DNA from: Congeria kusceri
Taxonomy: Eukaryota > Mollusca > Bivalvia > Myida > Dreissenidae
Direction of reading: 5' to 3'
Length of the DNA stretch: 64,000 nt
NCBI GenBank assembly: GCA_027627225.1
Contig: CM051029.1
Span: 4,237,283 to 4,301,282, forward strand
Shown one piece after another: positions 10,304 through 23,200 of the stretch (its first letter is position 1; each line of letters opens with the position of its first letter). The notes under the pieces were generated by a model. That model was not told the DNA's origin. It did no database searches and worked only from the letters and a program-made list of their open reading frames with translations. The position numbers were made by a program, and so were the translations under genes.

Positions 10304-11932
10304 TTTCCAAACATAACTACCTGCAGTTTGAGTAAAAGTGTCAGGAGTTGGTTAACAATGATTGCTTAAATGGAATTCTGATATATTAACCATTGAAGTA
10401 AACTGATGAAATGCAGATGTTAGCGAAAATAAATTGAAAAAAACGAAGAGAAATACCATGTGTTCGCATATGTGCCAGAATTTATTTGTTTTTCGTATTT
10501 TGCTATTGATGTCGACCCACTAGTATTGCTACTACAACACTAAACAATGGCTATGAATGAGTCTCAAACGTTCGTAAATTAACAGATGCAAAGTTATAAG
10601 TTTTAAAATCCAGGAATTTCCATAAGTCCGCCATTCAGAGATATAGCAGCTAATCATTAATATTGTATACGTCTTCAAATATATGCAAGTGCATGTGACA
10701 AATGCTATTCATACATATATATTCAAGTATTAAATGTAAATTGTTATTGCTGTTGAGATAATGTTTATGTTGATGGTATTTTTTAACAACTAACATCATT
10801 TAGAAAATGTTTTTGTAGTTTTTGTTTTCAAAAAAATCGCATCCAAATCTAATATGGCAGATATCCAGTTATCATAATTAATAACAAATGTCATAACTTA
10901 TGGCATCCACGCTTATAGACAGTAGCTTATTTACTGTTAGATGACGTATCGACTTGTAAACGTATGCCTGTTAAATGTTACGCGCAACATAATTTAATTT
11001 ATTTTATAAATGGTGCAGCAACGCAAGACCTTCTTTTATATTTAATTTACAAAAAAGAAGAAATTCAGTGGCTGATACAGTTTGTACCGGGATGTATCAA
11101 TAAAATGTGCTCGTAGACAGATAGTTTACTTTTCGCTCTTTTCGGACAGAACATAGGAACGACTGATAGTTAACCATTTGTTTAAAACGTTATATATGTA
11201 AATTGTCATATAATGCAACTTGTTTGAATAGATTTAGGATATGTTGTAGCCTAACATTTCAAACTACAATAAATGTATATTTTCAATTAGTGTACCTTCA
11301 TCGTCAGGTCTTCTTTGTTACCAAAATTGCTAATAGGAAAACAACAACAACGATGAATCGATATCATTATGTTACATGTCCCAGGACTGTAATTATTGAA
11401 TGTAACCATACTATTTACATTTATACAATGAGGTTACGCGTTAATCTCTTCGACAACTTGCATGCGGAAATCTTTTAATTCTAGCACAAACCTTTGTTCC
11501 AGCTAGTACACTAACAGTACATACAGAGTGTGAGCAGAAATCTTAAGTCATATCTACAAATTTGTACTTGTACATGTGATGCTTTTTGTTTATGGTCTAA
11601 TACTTATGGATGAACACTGTATTGCTTGCGATAATTTTCTTTGCATGGTTTGAATATTATACACATTGTACATTACATGTATATATATGCTTTACCTTGA
11701 TCATAATGTTTAATATACATTGGCTACTGGTATAAGGTCGACATTTTATATTTCAATGGCATTATGTTGAGTATAACTTATTTTTCATATTACTGTATTG
11801 ACAATGCTACACATGATTTATATTTTATTTTCAGACCGAATTGTAAAAAGTACAGTAAATCCTAACAACAATCTTTTTTATATGTTTTAATAACGTTAAA
11901 GATACATGTACCAGGAACTGTATTTAGGAAGA

Positions 11933-12048
11933 ATATTTAAGGATTGAATTTTGGTTGCGTTCATGCGAGCATCATGGATTTGCCAGTTTGACCATTGCGT
12001 TCATAATCGCATGAGCGCAACCAAAATTAAATTCAGTCCTTATATTTA
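11933..12048. repeat. Foldback (palindromic) element, U1
   Basis: Arms of about 35 bases read AAGGATTGAAT..TTTGGTTGCG on the left and, inverted, AAGGACTGAATTTAATTTTG on the right, flanking a loop of about 40 bases. The left arm lacks 4-5 bases present in the U4 copy. This could be a MITE or a foldback transposon remnant. No target duplication was identified. Confidence 0.6.
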
Positions 12049-13834
12049 CAGTATTTTTGGGATGATTTCATAGCATTCCTTTATATTTTTTGTTTAACAT
12101 GCATTTTATTGCCATTCTAAGAGAAATATCACGCACAGCAGTTTTCTTATCGGAACAGCGAAGGCCACCCCTTGTAACCGAACTACGATAAATAGAATGC
12201 AAACTACGATTAATATAATAGTTCCCTACAAAAATGTCATTTCTCTTCATTTTACGTTCATTTTCATTCGACAAATAAAATTTCATGTAAACATTATTAG
12301 TCATAATATTTGTATTTTTCCTGCATAAATCACATCGCTACAAAACTAAAAAAGTAACTTAAACAGATGCAAAAATTACTGCGACATCAAGAAGAACTGC
12401 TATTTCGGCCAGTATAGCCAACAAGCACCACACATTATTAATGCTTTAGAAAGTTAAGTATTCAATAAGAGGTGCTTTGTTAGTAAGACTACAGTAAATC
12501 CACATCATAAAGACTTCACACAATTCCTAGGCTGAGAGTTTAACAGATTCTCGATAATCCTGTATAATTATTAACACAACAGATAGAGACTTAATGCTCT
12601 TAAATGCTTTAAATGCACACCAAAGTATCCAAATTTTAATTCGGCGAGAAAAATGCAAAACAATCCACAAATGACATCACTAAACAAGTGTAAGCTAGGT
12701 TATTGATCAACAGCATCCGTGGACACAGGCGTATCTAAGCTCTTTGCTTTGCCTGGGCATAAGTTGTCTTAGGGATAAAGTTAGGATAACATTGTAATAT
12801 AAAGTAAAGGATAACAGTTTAATATAAATCTCAAAATGCTTTTTTTTTTCTTATTGTACATATTAAACTATTCACCATTATTAACCGTTATATAAATGCA
12901 CAATAAATTAGACGATCTATATGCGTCTAACAAAGAGACACATCAATGTGAAATCAAATCCATTTTAGAGCTACGTTCGTAAACCGATGTTACGTTATGA
13001 AGATTTTCCTTGGTCGCTTCTAAGAAAAGTAATGTTTACCTTAAATACCATAACATGTACATATTACATACTAGTGAAATGGCTTTGTTTAATAATAACA
13101 CGTGTAGACCTTGCATGATATAATCCTATCCAGCATAAGTTAAAAAAATGTCAAATTGATTATTGTAGAAGCAGAACTGGAACGAAATGTTCAAGTATAT
13201 TAATTAAAAAAAACAACAACATTTAATCAAACATCAACAATAAATGCAAAAAAAGAGTAACATTTAACAGTATAAGACATTTTAGTTCTTGTTAATATTA
13301 TTGTCAAAATATAATTTGCATAAAAATAGGACTCACAGATATTACTACGCCGTTGATGCGACATTGCGTTCATACGATTATGAAAGCATACCCCTTCCCT
13401 ATTAAAATGCCTATGCAATGTAAATATTAAGTTTTAAACCACAACAATCTTATCATTGTATGTTTTGTTCATAAAACACCTAACACAAATCATAACTATG
13501 TAAATGTTAAAATATCAGTTTAACGAAAGTTGAATCTTAATTACCCCGGAAATGTTCGGAAAGGTGTGCATCATGTGTTTCGAAAACGATATCTGGTGTA
13601 AACAATGGAGCGAAACCGAAAACTATCGGCACCTTTTAGTGCAAACAATTATTTGTTCTAGACGAAAATAATGGGGGAGCATCGTTGTGTTGGGAAGTTG
13701 TCTCATCAAACGTTTTTTGCGACACAGCTTAACCAGTAGTAAGTAAAATGTACAGCATTATATACGCGTAATAAAGTGACGTTTAAAACTGTCATATACA
13801 TTAGTCTTATACGAAAAACATAAATTAATGCGTA

Positions 13835-13860
13835 CGAGGGTTGTTCAAAAATAACGTAGG
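13835..13860 (+). repeat. mariner left terminal inverted repeat
   Basis: Starts CGAGGGTTGTTCAAAAATAA and pairs with the right end over about 25 bases with one mismatch. It is preceded by the TA target duplicate. Confidence 0.9.
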
Positions 13861-14074
13861 TTATGTGTACAGCATTGTGTTAATTTATCGATTAGCGATA
13901 ACAAATATACTACAACAATAAACGATCATTCATTAATAATATTCCCAAATCTCATTCAGTTGTGATTAAGTGTGTAAAAATAATGTTCAATGGTGTACAG
14001 TCAGTATCAGCGGCCCGGCGCACGTAGAATGTTGAGCGTCGACGTCGAAAGACGTCATGATGTCGGTAGCAGCG

Positions 14075-15594
14075 TTATTTTTCCTCGAAATACTCTCCGT
14101 TGTGCTGTATACATCGCCGATTACGGTTGATCCACTGGTCAAATATATTTCGTTACCACATCTCATCAAACTGGGATGTTATTCTTGCAGTGGCAGTTTT
14201 GAGTTCATGTAAACTTTTAAACTTCTGACATTTTAGTTGAGACTTGATAGCAGTGAAAATCCCGAAGTCAAACGGAGCTGAGTCCGGAGAGTATGGGGGG
14301 TGGGAAAGTCTGCCAAAGCCAATAACACCAATTTCGATTGTTGTTGTTTCTGCCGTGTGCGGGGAAGCGTTGTCCTGATGCAACAGAAACTGTTCAAGTG
14401 GCACGTCAGCTCGTTTCTTGCGAAGGGCGTTCAACAAGTCACGGCGCAGGACCTGTTGTAATAAAATATTGGTCGAAAGATACGATGTATGATAAGAGAA
14501 TATGAATAAGATATCTTTATTTAAAGCCATAAAGCTTACCCAAATTATAATTCGACTTCAATTATAAACAATCAAAATCATATACAATGTTAATATGTCT
14601 CCTGTAATTAAATCTGATACGTTTTGGTGAAACGCACATTTCTTGCAGTTTTGAGAACTGTTTATATGCTTTAATATTTGGTGGATGAAAAACATTAAAC
14701 TATTAATTTACCTTTGAATAATATTCTGCATTCCTGGGGACTGCGTGCTGCAGAATCATCCCCTTCCTGTCACAGAACATCATGAACATGTGTTTCGCGC
14801 CGGACTTGCTAACACGTGCTTTCTCGGGTGGTGGCGAACCTGGGCGCTTCCACACAGCTGACTGACTCGTCGTCTCAGGGTCGTAAAACCACAACCAGGT
14901 CTCGTCTGTTGTAATGATTCTATATAGGAACGCATCTCCTTCTCTATGGTAGCGTCTGTGGAATGATCGCGACTCTCTCACTCTGCGCTCCTTTTCAACA
15001 TATATTAGAAGACGGGGAACCCACCGTGCGTGCACCTAAAACATTTGATAACGTTAACGTTAGTAATAATCATAATAATACTCGTTATTATCTTTATTTT
15101 ATTAATTATAAAACTTATTTAAAAATAAATGAATGATGCACCGATTCCCCGTTTTGCAAAACCTTAAAGTTTCCTTAGGAATAGTGTTTGTGTCAATAAA
15201 CTATACTCATTATGATTATTTTAGCGTGACAGGTTGTCAATACACATAAATGATACCTTAGACATCTTCAGCTGAACTGTTAAAACATTGTGTACAGCAC
15301 CAACGCTTATTCCAAACATCTCTGACAATGTCCGCACTGCTAGGCGCCTGTCTTTATCGAGAGCGACCCGTATTGACGTCACCGTCGAATCCTTGATCTT
15401 CCCCGACCTTTACTATCTTTAAGCGAATCCTGACCATCCTCAAACCGTTTGTACCATTTAAACACTAATGCACGACTCACTGTTGTTTGACGTGGTGTTT
15501 TCTTCATTAGTTTGAATGTTTCCGTAGGCGTTTTACCCAGATCATGACAAAATTTAATTACGGCGCGAGTTTTCAAACGCTCCAATGACGACAT
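14075..15594 (-). pseudogene. mariner transposase, three exons, inactivated
   Basis: Cut-and-paste transposase. Exon 1 (15594 to 15257) has the helix-turn-helix region ('TRAVIKFCHDLGKT', 'ALVFKWYKRFEDG'). Exon 2 (15035 to 14712) has the first catalytic Asp ('ITTDETWLWF'). Exon 3 (14452 to 14075) has the second ('HQDNASPHTA') and the third ('YSPDSAPFDF'), with exactly 34 residues between the last two: a DD34D signature. The gaps 15036-15256 and 14453-14711 start with GT and end with AG on the minus strand and fall exactly where the homology breaks. Lesions: a one-base frameshift near 15401-15405 and a TAA stop at 14153-14155, after which the same frame continues with C-terminal mariner-like sequence to 14075. 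All three catalytic Asp survive. Confidence 0.85.
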
Positions 15595-15958
15595 TTTAGT
15601 GACGTCAGCAACGATACCCGCAATGATTAAATGTTGTTTATTCACGATCAGAATGTTCAAATGAGGTCGAAAATGCACACCACATCATCAATACGTAGCG
15701 TTATGTTTACGCGGAAAATTACGCCAATCGGTATTATATTAATGGCATTAACCGCAGCTCATGCTTTATAATTAGCGAGTACTTTCGGACTGTGCAACCT
15801 ATGCGTAGCCATAGTTACAAAACGGATCTGTAAAGTTCGTATGATGTGGATATATTCATCAAAATATTACGGTTGCTGTCTACTAAAAATGCGAGCTGCT
15901 CTGATGTATTTATTATACATATATGTTTGCATAATAATTAAAGTTTTATAGCAACAGT

Positions 15959-15983
15959 CTACGTTATTTTTTAACAACCCTCG
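15959..15983 (-). repeat. mariner right terminal inverted repeat
   Basis: The inverted copy of the left terminus, ending ..TTTTAACAACCCTCG and followed by TA and then by host sequence GAAGAGGAATTTTC that continues the empty-site sequence. Confidence 0.9.
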
Positions 15984-16547
15984 TAGAAGAGGAATTTTCA
16001 AAAAGGAATACGAAAGTTTTTGTGTGGGGACAGATTCTAATCTGTGCGTTGATTTGATATTTATTTACATCTTTTACAATTAAATTTAAGCAATGACAGC
16101 ACATTTAAAGAAGCAGTTATGGGAAGTGTACAAGCAAAGTTATAAAGCAAAGCAGAATATCCAAGATAAACGCTAACATTGTCCTACAATGGTACAACAC
16201 ATATTTCTACCTATGCCGTCTTAATCCAAAATTAGCTACGAACAGATTGTGTAGTTTACATTTGACATGTATACAAGGCCCCGTGTTCACAAATATTTAA
16301 AATGTGGAATTGCATTGTAGATGTAGGCTTAATCAGTAGGTAAAATAAACAACAGTCCGGAGTGTTACATTACTGAAAAATAATGTAAAATAACATAAAA
16401 CGAATATGCATGGTAATAACGATGGAATATATATACAGTTATTACCAAGTTTATTAGGTTTATGTTAATGTAACAAACCTGTAATGCACTATATCATAGT
16501 TCTGCTTACGAGTACATGTATGTACATTGCTGCTGTATTGAGAAATG

Positions 16548-16682
16548 TAACAATCCAGACTGTCCGCTGTACACATACATTCCACAACAGGGTAACACAG
16601 TGAAGATTGAATAGCTTACTGCAGATAAAGTGGTACATAAAGCAATTGGGGTAGGAATAACAATTGGAAAATGGTTTTGCTG
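16548..16682 (+). pseudogene. Decayed copy of the small exon candidate at 59379
   Basis: Matches 59379-59519 closely, but the TTTTTCAG acceptor is missing (reads TATTGAG) and a CAG codon has become TAG at about 16607-16609. If the U4 version is an exon, this copy is dead. Confidence 0.4.
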
Positions 16683-18463
16683 ATCAAAAAGCTTACATTA
16701 ATTAGCAAACGCAATTCATTGCGTTTATAACCTTACTTCTCAACATGCAAAAATCTCTAACCATCTTTACTGCTCCAGTGTTTGGTTTCATACATCACTT
16801 TAAATTTGCTTAAATTATTAAAATGTGAAAATCTAATAACAAACGTAAACACATTGACAGAGAAATATAAAAGAAAATCAGGTGTATGTCATGCGTAAAT
16901 GAAACAGGAACATGAAATAGGAACATATATGCTATAAACACGCTATAGTAATTAAGTAGTTTTCTGATTGTATACACACATGTTGGGAAGTTAAATTTAG
17001 CATCTTTATTAACAATCAGAAGTATATATTATTAATCAGAAGAACTCTGTATCTTAGACCTATTTGAGGTGCATCTTGAATCAAATTGTATGATAATGTC
17101 CATTCTTGTTGATAACCTCGTCTGCTTTTCATAGTGGCTAGTAGTGGAATTCGATGAAATCTGCATATCTTATTCCGCACTTCGCATGAACAAAATCTCT
17201 GAAATAAAGTATGTTATGTTTCCTTTACATAATTTGCATGTAAATAAAACAATATGTAGAGTTTTAATCCATTATTAGACTAAGTTTGTCTAATGATTTA
17301 AATTGAACATATGATGTTTTATTAGAAATAACTGTATATATTCATTTTAACTTATTCCATTTACAATTATAATGTATATCCCATAATCAGATTTATTGAT
17401 AATATAAATTGTAATATCGATTGTTGAAAAAAACCAAACATTTTTATATAAATGTGTTTATTATGTTGGTATAGAGTTTATGATTTATGCTAATCATTAT
17501 ACAATTTTTCTTCATCTGCCAATAAATATATGTTCTTAAGTGCATACAAGAACCATTTCAAAACCTCTTTACACAATTTAACAAACATACCTTTTGTGGT
17601 TTCAACTGTATTCCGTTGTAAAGGATACCAAAGCTTCCTTTTAACTGATCAATACCTCGTTAAACTTTGGCTCTTGGTTGCCTTATGTGACCTTCAAAAT
17701 ATTGTTTGTTGTTCGAGCATGATATATCGAAGTATTCATGCATGCACTTGATATTATTTAAGACGATATCTTAATATTGAAATAGTTGTCAAACATATTC
17801 GAACGAAGTACCTGCTTACATTAATTAACGTTTGGAAACAATAAAATACAAAATATCTGAAATATAAAATATAATTTTGAAAAGATTCTGTTTGTTAGTT
17901 TAGCTTTTTTTTCCATTATTTGTTTAAATATGTTCAGTTGTCATTCTTTGTTTATTCATTACTTACAAAATACTGATAATATGTGGGTGTTCAAAGCTAT
18001 TGTATACAAAACAGATTATTTATTTAAACAAAAGTAGTAATTAAAAGACAATTACAGGATGTTGTTTTACAAAGTGTTATATGTATGTGTTAGAATACGT
18101 TTTTTTTTCTTGTAACCAATATATACATGATGTAAACATCTTGTGCTCCATGTTCGGGATCTCAGGATGGCATCAAAATCCATCTTTTACACGGATAGCC
18201 ACTGTCTCCTAGGATATGATATTGTAAATTTTGTATATTGGCTGCATCGTTGCTGACTTCATCTAGTTCCGTTAACGGTAATGGCAGAGAATAGATAATA
18301 GTATAGAAAACAATTTTTGAAAAGCACAATTATGTGTTGGCATATCTGGTTATTCTTAGAACTATTTTAAAGAAGACTTAAGAAGTTTTTAACATGAAGT
18401 AGCATTTAAAAAAGAAATAAAAAAAACACTTATTTCTTTATATGTTTTGATTCATACTACTTT

Positions 18464-18556
18464 ATATATCGTCCATTGAAAGCCAGAAGGTGCTATCAGC
18501 ATACAATTAGGTGCAAAGAAGACTGATAGCACATACTGGCTCTTAAGGGACTATAT
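18464..18556. repeat. Conserved long hairpin, U1 copy
   Basis: Inverted repeat with arms of about 34 bases (left TATATCGTCCATTGAAAGCC, right ending GGCTCTTAAGGGACTATA) around a loop of about 23 bases. The same structure occurs at 25446-25536 and 61344-61439. It could be a MITE or a structured RNA precursor; there is no evidence of transcription. Confidence 0.6.
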
Positions 18557-20240
18557 CTAAGAGCTAGAACATGACATTGGAATGATCATTTTATATCATA
18601 TAAAAATCTATATTTAGTTGTTTTGGCACTGTATGAAACAAGAGTTATACACACATTTCATTTATTAGAGTACTTTGACGACATACAGCCTTTAACACAC
18701 GTTGTTGCAGTATTATAATCAAATGCAAGCTTGACATTGAAGCTTTAGTACCCATTGTGATTAACATTACCTCCTTATTTCCATTCTGAAGCTTTGATTC
18801 AAATTTTGTTTCCATCAATACCATCAATAAGTCGTTGAATTGAGCTTCTCCATGAAACTATTGAGCTTGTTTGGTCAATTCTTGTTCATACAGTATAAAC
18901 TTGATGTAAAGAGTTACTTTATCGTGCGAACATATCTGAGCATTAAACCTCTGCGATTGCACTAGATACAGCAGGCTATGATATGGCACGAGCGTTACAA
19001 TCATTCAGCTGATTTGGGCCTGTTGCAACATACCTCAATGTCATCAATAATTTGTGAGTGTAATAGAGTGTTCTCTGATATTGGGTTCAGTTCATGTATA
19101 TATTTCTTTACATCAGTAGTAATCGCACAACTTCAGTTCACTTCTTAATATTCTTTATATTCATAATATAAGCATACACACTATAATAGTTTACAGTTTC
19201 AAGTCTTGATCCAAATCCAAAAATAATAAAATCAAATATGATGGCTCAACGGTTCAAGCCTAAGGATCATATCTTGATCCGTAGTGGGATCAAGCCCTGA
19301 AAATACACAATAACAGAAATATAGAAAATCATATGGTAATCACATTAAAATACCTCAAACACTTAATCGTCTTTGCATAGATAATAATCAGAGAATTTGA
19401 CTAGTGGCAAATTTAAATAACTCTTTACACATATGCTAATATTTTACCAGATAGACATATAACAATCATTTATAAAACACTAAAACATTACAGCAGCTAT
19501 ATACATATAAAAGTTATACTTTTCCTCTCACACACATACACATTACAACACATATGAACATACCAAATTTTGTTTGGACTTCACAATGTCTGTAGTTCTG
19601 CCTCGCACTGCCTCCCTGCATCTGCAAATTATGACTCGTATTGGTTAGAACTGCAGCAATAGAATCATAGAATCATGGTGCACAATAGAAAGAAAAATTA
19701 TGATTAATATACTTTCTATACCAAAGATAAAAGAACAATGCCATTTCAACTGCAGGTTCCAGTGAACACAAAGTTCAATAAAAAAAAAATACAGAGCATT
19801 TCACATTTGTAAATCACTTGCAATACATAAATAAAACGCAATGTGAACCGTACAAGTATTAATAACTGATGAAATAAAAATATGCAGCTACATGACAAAA
19901 ATCGCTGCTCCCAATGAATGAATGGTTTGAAAAGAGTGGGGAACTGTCACCTGAATAAAAAAGCTTTAAATCAGACAATTGGTCAATGGGAGATAATCTA
20001 CTACCCCTGTCAGAATTACTTATACCTGGTTACAAATGTATGACAGGCTATTACTTCGCTTGGTTGGCTTTCGTATTCGTGCATGTAACTATTAAACAAT
20101 ATTCATCAAGCATATTTTAAGTCATCCAAGAAGCTAACATATGTGCAAAGACAACATTAAACTTGTAAATAAAAAAATACAATTTTAATTTAAAACATTT
20201 AATAAGTTAATATTTATTGTGGAATATAATATATATTAAA

Positions 20241-23200
20241 ATTATTTCAGCCTGAAGAAGGGCACAGCGCAGGCAAAACACCTACAATACTTTGTATTTC
20301 ACGAAATGTATTAACATTGAATTATGATGGCTCTAGACATTACTATAGAAATAAATATTGCAACATGTACATTCGGCACATTGTAAAGTTTATAAAAAAC
20401 CTGAATCAGTTTATCAACCGTGTTGTAGGAGGTAATCGTTTAGTTATCTAACTGATAATTTGAACATTTCAACGTTTCTTTTTATTTTTCTGTAACGTAG
20501 TTAACAATTGAGAAACACAAATGTTGCAACCATGTTTACAGTGCTCATGCCCTTCTTGTAGCGGGTTCCATTTAACATCAAAATGGACAATTTGTTTCTA
20601 AAATTGTGGTTTGGATAGCATTTGACTGTTATCTTCTGGGTATACGTTCGATTGCGTGCATTTCGTTCTTATATGTTTCCAAATAAAATAAAATATGACT
20701 AAGTTGTGAAATAAATATTAAAATTAATAAGAAGATCGTCGACGAAATTAGAAACCGGAAGTAGACAGCATGCGATATAATTATTGGTTGTTTATTAAAT
20801 TTTGTTTACACCTTAAACTATGTTGAATTGATACTTTTCGGTTCTTCTTGCGATGAAATAAACAGACAGTCATCTGTTCATTTATTATAACTAAATATGC
20901 TTTTAGTTTTTGAAGTACATGCATCTTTGTTAGAGACTGCAGAGATTTATATAATGTAGATGAATGTCTTCTATGTTTTTGACTCGTAGTTCAATATTTG
21001 TAATGTACATATTGTTGTTCATCATGAATCTTGATTAAATCTTTGTATTTCATATTTATAACATAACGAAAATATAAATTTATCTTTTAATATACGCTTT
21101 CTTGATTTATAAAATTGGCACTCCAATCTTGTAGTATATTGGTATCACAAGTAAAATATCGTTCATATTTCCAAATAATGAATAATTTTATTATTAAACG
21201 AACATGGACAAAGATATATTGTACACTAAGTGCAAAAAATATATATAATATTGGTACTTCACAGTGATAGAAGTTGTCAAACATGTTGCACACAAAACGC
21301 CTAGATTTTATTAAAACCAGTATGTTTGTGTCGCCACAAAAAACATAGCGATCGCTGAGTTCGGGTTGTCCTATTCCAGACTTGACGAATGATTAAAATT
21401 TTCTATCAGATATTAAATAAAATAGACTGACAAAAAGGTTCAGGAAAGCCGTAGGGTAGGTTGGGAAGTTTGCGATTTTTAAGCAAAAAAAATATTGTTA
21501 AAATGCTATAGTATAAACATAACAACTACATTCATGAACCACTGTAAGCCATCGTATCTAAACACGTATATCTCCTCCATATTTTGTTATTTTTAAGTTT
21601 CTTTCAGTAACAAGCGTATTCATATCATGATTAATACAAAATGTAATAAATTATTTAATCCACTCTTAGATTATTCAATGTTACATGACGTATCTTCTTG
21701 AAAATGTTTGCCTGTTAAATTTGACGCACATCATAATTAAATTTACTTTATACACGGTGCAGCAACGCAAGGCCTACTTTTATATTTCATTCACAAAAAA
21801 TAAAAGCGAGTAGCTGATACAATTCGTACCGGGATGTATCATTACAAATGTGCTCGTAGAAGACGAAGACGATATCTGTTGTAAACAATGGTGCCAAACC
21901 GAACACGATCGGCCATATTAGTGCAAATGATTATTTGTTATAAGCGAAAATTATAAGGGAGCATCGTGTTGTCCCATCAAAGGTATTTTCGACACCGCTT
22001 AACCAGTAGTAAGTAAAATGTACTATATTATATCAGCGTCATAAAGTGATATTTAAAACTGTCATGTTCATCACTTTGATATGGAAAACATAAATTAATG
22101 CGAAGAAGAGGAATTTTTAACGTGTCAGACAAATAGCCAGATCAAAGAATAATATTCAAGACAAACAACTAATTGTTCCTTTTAAATATAATAAACGTCC
22201 TTATTTACAATTTAATGCTTAACTCTCCTCTATCATGTCGCGCTCGATTTGCCTTCTATGCGATGCAAAGATTTTGTCTAACCAGTCAAATTGACTTTCA
22301 TTGAATCTGATTCTAATGTTCAAACCTGGTCATGTTTTGGTTCAAATATATATAATTCAAGCCAACTTAAGTTAACTTAATTTGAGGCTTAACTAAGTGT
22401 GGTCTATTTATGAACATCAGCTTTGAATTTGAAATCAACTTTCAGTATCAAGATCAACGTAAACCCGAAAATCAGGCACAACGTTTTTGTGAAAATGGCG
22501 CCTGTATCCCTACTATGAAGGTAATGGTACAAACAAATGATAAATTAACCAACAATTATCATGACCGATCTGTCTGTTTTTATCTGTGGCATATTAACCT
22601 CAGTATTGAAAATTTGGATTCACATCAGGTTATGACATATAATTAAAAATAGCAATTTCTTCATTGTTGCATGACAAAAACATGACTGAATATCCCTGTA
22701 ATCTATAAGGTCTTTGCTCTCATGGTACAATGATTATATTAAAACAATACTTGAAACAAATGCACTTAGTACACGGTTATTCCTTTTATTATTATAGTTA
22801 GATGATGATAGCTACAACACGCACCAGACAGTTGTCGGTGATGACTGAAACTGTAATAGCAGTAATTGATAAAACTACTGCCAATAGTGTTGGCATTCCC
22901 TGATAACCTGGATTAAAGTACATAAAACACAATAAAAGTCGTACAAGCAGTCCCCTTGTCAGCTTCATTCCAACATTATTGTAGCATTACAAGAGTATTA
23001 CATGTTATATACATGACGTAACAATGTTGGAAATGTCAAATCAACAAAACTAAAATCATATACATGTAAGGTATTCGTTTTTTGTTGTTGTCATATTATC
23101 ACTTAACTGTTTAATTTTCTTATTGTCCTAGTTAATGTCAAGGGGTAATGCAGATGGAGCGTCATAATTTTTGTTATGCATAATTTATGTCTGTATGCCA

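Larger units (their letters stand above)
10260..13834. other. U1 3' flank, left of the mariner
   Basis: AT-rich, matching 55264-58817 downstream of copy B nearly throughout; 10.92-11.12 kb and 13.59-13.83 kb also match 21.66-21.86 kb and 21.87-22.11 kb in U2. Small open frames (for example 11203-11478 plus and 12068-12304 minus) are shared with the duplicate but show no recognisable domain. A foldback element lies inside. Confidence 0.6.
13835..15983 (-). mobile_element. mariner-family (DD34D) DNA transposon
   Basis: Element of 2149 bp bounded by inverted termini beginning CGAGGGTTGTTC, inserted at a TA that is duplicated (13833-13834 and 15984-15985), as expected for Tc1/mariner. The U4 counterpart has a single TA at 58816-58817, and the U2 counterpart has AA at 22103-22104 with the same flanks, so the insertion is specific to U1. 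It encodes a broken minus-strand transposase with two apparent introns, which explains a length greater than the usual 1.3 kb. Confidence 0.95.
15986..20240. other. U1 3' flank, right of the mariner
   Basis: AT-rich, matching 58818-61940 in U4 and, more loosely, 23.64-27.2 kb in U2. It contains a decayed short exon-like segment (16571-16682) and a conserved hairpin (18464-18556). No convincing gene. Confidence 0.55.

Noticed and set aside
12068..12304. Minus-strand frame with an 'SVTRGGLRC' stretch, faintly like the histone H4 RRGG region, also in U4
   Set aside because: The resemblance covers only a few residues and no other histone motif aligns. Conservation between units is explained by duplication.
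13340..13395. GCGTTCATACGATTATGAAAGC, possible further foldback
   Set aside because: Short imperfect palindrome related to part of the 11.94 kb element, but with no second arm of useful length.
22410..22646. 78-codon plus-strand frame in U2
   Set aside because: Isolated, no recognisable domain, no splice context, and expected by chance in a sequence of this length.
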